Under the pieces are notes generated by a model. That model was not told where the DNA came from. It worked only from the letters and a program-made list of their open reading frames with translations, and searched no databases. This document shows positions 53,848-59,800 of a DNA stretch of 64,000 nucleotides, piece by piece (the first letter of the stretch is position 1; every line of letters starts with the position of its first letter). The translations under genes and the position numbers were made by a program. Where the stretch lies: NCBI GenBank assembly GCA_032622095.1, contig CP136064.1, forward strand, positions 183,690,209 through 183,754,208, read 5' to 3'. Source of the stretch: Siphonodentalium dalli (taxonomy: Eukaryota; Mollusca; Scaphopoda; Gadilida; Siphonodentaliidae).

Positions 53848-56800
53848 AGTGCCCCCTGGCCCTTTACTCAAGTTCACTGCTTCTGCCACCCTGGTCCCAA
53901 AAATAATATTTACTCAAATTCTTGACAGAGAATCATTAATAAGAAGCATTTACTTTGGCTCTAACTGTATGTTGGGTATGCCTACACATGTCAATTGAAA
54001 TCTGACATTTTTATAAACATTCCCTGGAGATCTGCTAGAGGTCATTAATTCCCAATTACAACAACATTCTATCTATGTATTGTTCAAATCTTTCAGCAGG
54101 ACAGTTAACACTCCCACATCCACTTGAAAAGTGTTCTTTGAAAGAACAACCAGCTCTATTTAGCTCATATTTAATATTGAGGCTCCTTTGGTTATGACTC
54201 AGATTTGTTCAATCAGGGTCACCAGGTCAAGTAGGTGCAATGCCAGCTACATTACCCTTTCTCTACATATTAATTCATGATATGTCTTCTGTGCAAGAAT
54301 CAATTGGCCTATTTTGCTTATATTTGGTATGAAATTACCTTGGGTGACAGATTTGTGAAAATGGGATCACAAAGTCGAATAAGGGCAGAGCCAGAGACAT
54401 AACTATTTCACCACAAAGTAATTCTTAAAATATGTTTGAAAGAGCCAAGAACTAGTTGGCTTAGTTAGCATGGAATGTTCTTGTTTGACTGCAATTCAGA
54501 TTTTTAAAAATGGGGTCACCTGGTCAAATATGGGCCAAGCGAAGGACATTTTTCCTCTTAATATGCTTCCTTCACAAGGACCATCAAGTCTATTTTACTA
54601 ATATTTAGTATGAAGGGTTCTTTGGTGTCAGGGATTCAAATTTATTCAGATGGGGTCACCAGATTAAATAGGTTGGGACCAGGGACATAACTGTATGTCT
54701 CTATAGTAATACTTAAAATGTCTTCTCAAGAGAGGTTGGACTATTTAGCTTACATATAGTATGGAGGATCCTTTAGTGACTGAGATTCAGAAATGACGGG
54801 GCTATGGGGACTTAACACTTTTGTGTCTAATAAAATCATTAAAATACAAAATTCATTAAAACATCTACCTTGGAACTACCTGACTGATTAATCTGACATA
54901 CATGTATGGTGTTTTGGGTCCATGGATAATTGGGCTTCAAACATGTCTAAATGGTTTTATAAAAAGGCGCTTGTGAGATTGGAAATTTCCAACAATTGAG
55001 AAAGTTTGAGATGTCGGTTGTGAAATTCCAACCTAAGACTTGGGAGTCTGGAGCCCGGTCGGGAGGGAACTTGTTGAGCTGGAGAGGGGGGGGGGGGGGG
55101 GGGGGGGGGGTGATCAGTATATTTTTCCACGTCCTAGCGATGCGCTTGTTCCAATATATTTCCATAAAATTAGGTAAGTTCTTAATGAGCAACAATTTTG
55201 TCTTGGGCACTAAAACCTGTCAATCACACCTCCAGTTGCAGAGATACTTCAGTTTCATCATTTTCATTGGTCAGTCAATTAAAACAACAAAGGATGGATT
55301 GGGTTTTCTTGAATAGTGACCAACACCTATTGAGATTAAAGGCCCACTTAATTTTTGAGTCACTGATTTTTTTTTTTATAGTGCCTTGATATACGGTTTT
55401 AATAACAATCTATGACATAAAATGTGATTAAAATTCAATAATTCATCAACATTTTGAACGTCTGTGTCTCAGAAGGTGCCAATAGAGTAATAAAAAATAG
55501 ATGAAATCATAGAAACATTTCCCCCGTTTCACTCCCAGAATGCAACAGAATTCAAACAATCAACTCAGATATAGAGTTATTCCCCTTCCATTGAAAATAA
55601 TAGACTTTGTATTACAGTCCAGATGAAACTTAAGCACAGAAAACACGTCGTACCTCAACAAAAACAACATATTCTTAGTTTATTACACCAGATAAGCCAG
55701 GCATAGACAATTTCACGTTTATCAGGAAAAAAAAGTTTGAAAAGCATGCATGTGAGCAATTTTATATTTTTTTATTTACTTCTCGAGCACACTCCAACAA
55801 AGCAGTTTCCACCTCCAGATTCCGTGTGATTTATAATAGTCCAAAATCACACCATCAAGTATCACTGACATGTTTTTGACAGAGATTACCATCACCATTC
55901 TTCACATTATTAACTCTTTCATCTCTGAATTCTCACAGGATTGAACCATGCGACCCTGGATTTAACAGGGCTATTTAACTAAATTATCAATCTTTCATTA
56001 TTCTTTTTGGAAAACCCTGTCAGATCAGGGTGTAGTACACACCTTCCCCACACTCTATATAACAATTACAGGTATGAGCATAATCATAGCTTTGTCTCCC
56101 CTAGTAACGGTTGCTAGGCAATTATACATAATACGGATTAAGTTTTGAAACCAGCGCCATAAATCATCCCGTTGACGAACAAACATTGTATCCTGCAATA
56201 AATTTTATACCATTGTAAACAGCTGTTGTAAAGATAATTAAATTCTGAATTAAACACAGCATACTTTAATTCAAAACATAAACACACAAGAAATAATAAA
56301 GAATTGAATATTTGTATATAATCTCAATAAAGAGTACCCAGAAAGTATTGCATAACATCATAAATCTCAACTTAAATCCATGACGATATATAGGATCTGA
56401 CTGTGTTCACTAATAACACCCCAGTAATAAAAAAGCGTGCATTGGCATGACTTATCGGCAAATACTTTATAAAAAAAATTAGATTCTGAGCTATATTTGT
56501 TTGAAAAAATCAGTTTGAAGTGGTTTTCTGTGTTTAAAGGGGTAATGTACACTAAATCCGGCCATTTATGGGACCATCTCCTTTTATACTCAAAAGAATA
56601 AAGGCAACAAATGAATGAATTTGAGCCATGGATTAGTGCAAAATACTGTCATGTTCTTTATGAACGATGCAAACAACATGTTAATTATATTGAAAATGAA
56701 TTTATACTCCATCCATTTATTCATTTTCATTATAATTACCATGTTATTTGTATCGTTATTTGTATTTTTCACTAATCCATGGCTCAAATTCACTCATTTG

Positions 56801-59800
56801 TTCCATATACTCTGTTGAGTATAAAAGAAGATGGTCCCATAAATGGCCGGATTTAGTGTACATTGGTCCCATAAATGGCCGGTTTTATTGTACAGTACCC
56901 CTTTAAGCGAACCCATAAGTTTGAAATTTTTATAATAAAAAGCGAACAGCATGTTTTTACATACAGGCAATAGCTAGCACAAATTATGTAAATTAGGCCC
57001 GTAAACATGTAATTGCAGAAAATGGTGATTCTGAGAGCTTTCGATGAATGACAACAAGCCATATTTCCGACCAAATCCTGAAAATTTACCCATAATTCTG
57101 CTGTGGTTGAGGAGTCTATTATTTAGGGCATTACTGTAGCTTAAGCTATGACATCAGCTGCATATTCTCAATCTATATTTGTTTACAGGCGCACCAGGAA
57201 TGCCAGGTTTGGACGGTCTATCTGGAATGAAAGGAGATGGAGGAACGGGTGGATTCCCTGGTATCCCAGGAGAGCCAGGTACAGTATAATATTAATGTAA
57301 TATAATAATAAGGCAGTTTATAATAATAAGGCACATGGACCAGCCTAGAGGGCAACTTTGGAAACATCTTTACCCTAAAATATGCCACTTTTCCCTATTT
57401 TTGTCCCAGGAAGAAATGACTTCTCTCTTAAATACCAGTATGCATATTTGAAAACAGCCTATTTGAAGTGTATTTACTAATAATAATGGTGTAATTACGC
57501 ATTACAATGGTATTTAGAGCTCAACAAGTATTGCATTATATTTATTGCATCACAGAAAGGCGATGTTAGAGAGTAAATTGAACTTGAGTCTTAAAGACTT
57601 CTCACAGACAACAGTCCATTTCTCCCTAATAATCTGATAGGGAGAATTGACTTAATAACAATAGTTAATAACAATAATAAGGTAGTTTATATCAATAATG
57701 TTGGATTGTAAGGGTACAGATGGAAAGTTGGAAATGGACATCACCAAATTGAGACCTCCTAGCTAAATTCATTCATTGTTATATCAAGATTGTTACTCTT
57801 GTATTTCGCAATGCAATGGCATGATTTTGAAGAGTGTAATTGTTTATTTACCCTTTTAACTAAATGGACTCTCCCATTCAGCTATAAAAGTAGACATTGG
57901 AATGCTCTATTATCCCCCGCCAAATTGAAAATTTGCGGGGGATATAGGAATGGGTTCCGTCCGTCCGTCTGTCGCACCGTCCGTCTGTCCGTCTGTCCCG
58001 AATTTGTAAGAGTCATACCTTGAACAAATATCAACGGATTTCAAAGATTTTTGGTTATATGAGTTCACCTGACCATTACCCAGAATTTTCAAGCCAGTTT
58101 CGGCCAGTTATTTTTACCGGAGTTATTGGACTTTGTTTACTATTTTTGTCGAATTTACCAAATTGCAAATAGACGACGTCACAGGGCTCATTTCCACAAA
58201 TCTTAATGGATTTCAAAGATATTTGGTATATGAGTTCACCTGACCATTACCAAGAATGAGTTCGCAAGCCAGATGCGGCCGGATATTTTTACCTGAGTTA
58301 TTGGACTTTGTTTATTATTTTTGTTGAATTTACCAAATAGCAAATAGACGACGTCACAGGGCTCATTCCCACAGATTTAAAAGATTTTTGGTATATGAGT
58401 TCACATGACCAGTATCTAGAACAAGTTCGCAAACCAGGTCCGGCCGGATATTTTCAGCAGAGTTATTGGACTTTATTTGTCCTAAAATGAGTGCGCAAGC
58501 CAGGCTTTTTGACAAAATCCCACCTCTTGTTGAGAATGCACTTTCCCAACTGCACAATTCGGCGGGGGATACCGTCGTCTTGCGACTGCTTGTTATTCAT
58601 CTGTTGGGGTGCTCAGATAATAAGATAAAACAAGTGCTGTAGAATTCATAGTCATTGGTTCAGATATGTTCAGATAATAAATTCAACAAATAACCTCTGT
58701 TGAACTTATTATCTGAACATTTTCTAAGGGAGCTATTCATCAATGAGTATTTTAGTATAGAAAGGGCTAATTGCCAAACAAGCCTGAGTTTAGTGTGCCT
58801 GTCATTTGCAGAATGAGGTCCCCAGAAGGTCAATTTAGTGATGCTATCCTGCATAGCGAGCTAGCATCACTAAATTCACCTCTAGGGACCTCATTCTGCT
58901 TAGGCCTCATCTTCTCTGGAAAGTTTCTTTATTATCAAATTTCTACAGAAACGTCTTCACATAGATGCTATTTCTGTTTTAGTTTAGTTTCTCTATATCC
59001 CCAAATTGGCGGACGACACATTGCATAATCGAGGTTCGCAAAGGGTGTACATCACAATATTCACCATTTGGGAACTTTAATCTGAGTTTACGTCTCCCAT
59101 AGCAGATGAGGCCATGCAGAATGAGGTCCCAGAGGGTGAATTTGGTGATGGTATCCCGCTATGCGTGATAGCGTCACTAAATTTACCCTCTGAGGACCTC
59201 ATTCTGCAAATGACAAGGCACACTAAACTCAGGCTTGCTGACAAACAAGAATAATTAAGAGCGCAATAGCTTCTGACTTAAAGGTCTGAGGTATATCATT
59301 GCATAGTTAAATGAACTGATCTTCAGATGTGAGGTGCTGCTGAAGCATTCTGGGTTGCCTAGCTATTTAACCCTTTCTTTACTGAATGGATTCTCCCATC
59401 AATTATAAAAGCACACATTGGAATGGTCTTTTATTCACCTCGGGGGTGTTCAGGAAATGTAAGAAGACGACAATTAATAAAGAAGTACAGAAGGATTCAT
59501 ATCCAGTTATGGGAAATGAGTGTTTGTATAACATATTATATGAACATTTCTTAAGGGAACTACTCCTCAACGAGTATTTAGTAAAGAATTGGCTAATTGT
59601 GTATCAGAAATACACATCATTGCAACTTGTCAAATATCAGCTTGAGCTGAACTCGATATATGCGGTCGTTTTTCAGGCATCAACGGACTTACAGGTGGGA
59701 AGGGAAATGCTGGATTGCCAGGATTACCAGGACAGTCAGGTCTCAAGGGAAATGCTGGATTTTCAGGTCTGCCAGGAGTTGAAGGTATGTTGGAATCAAT

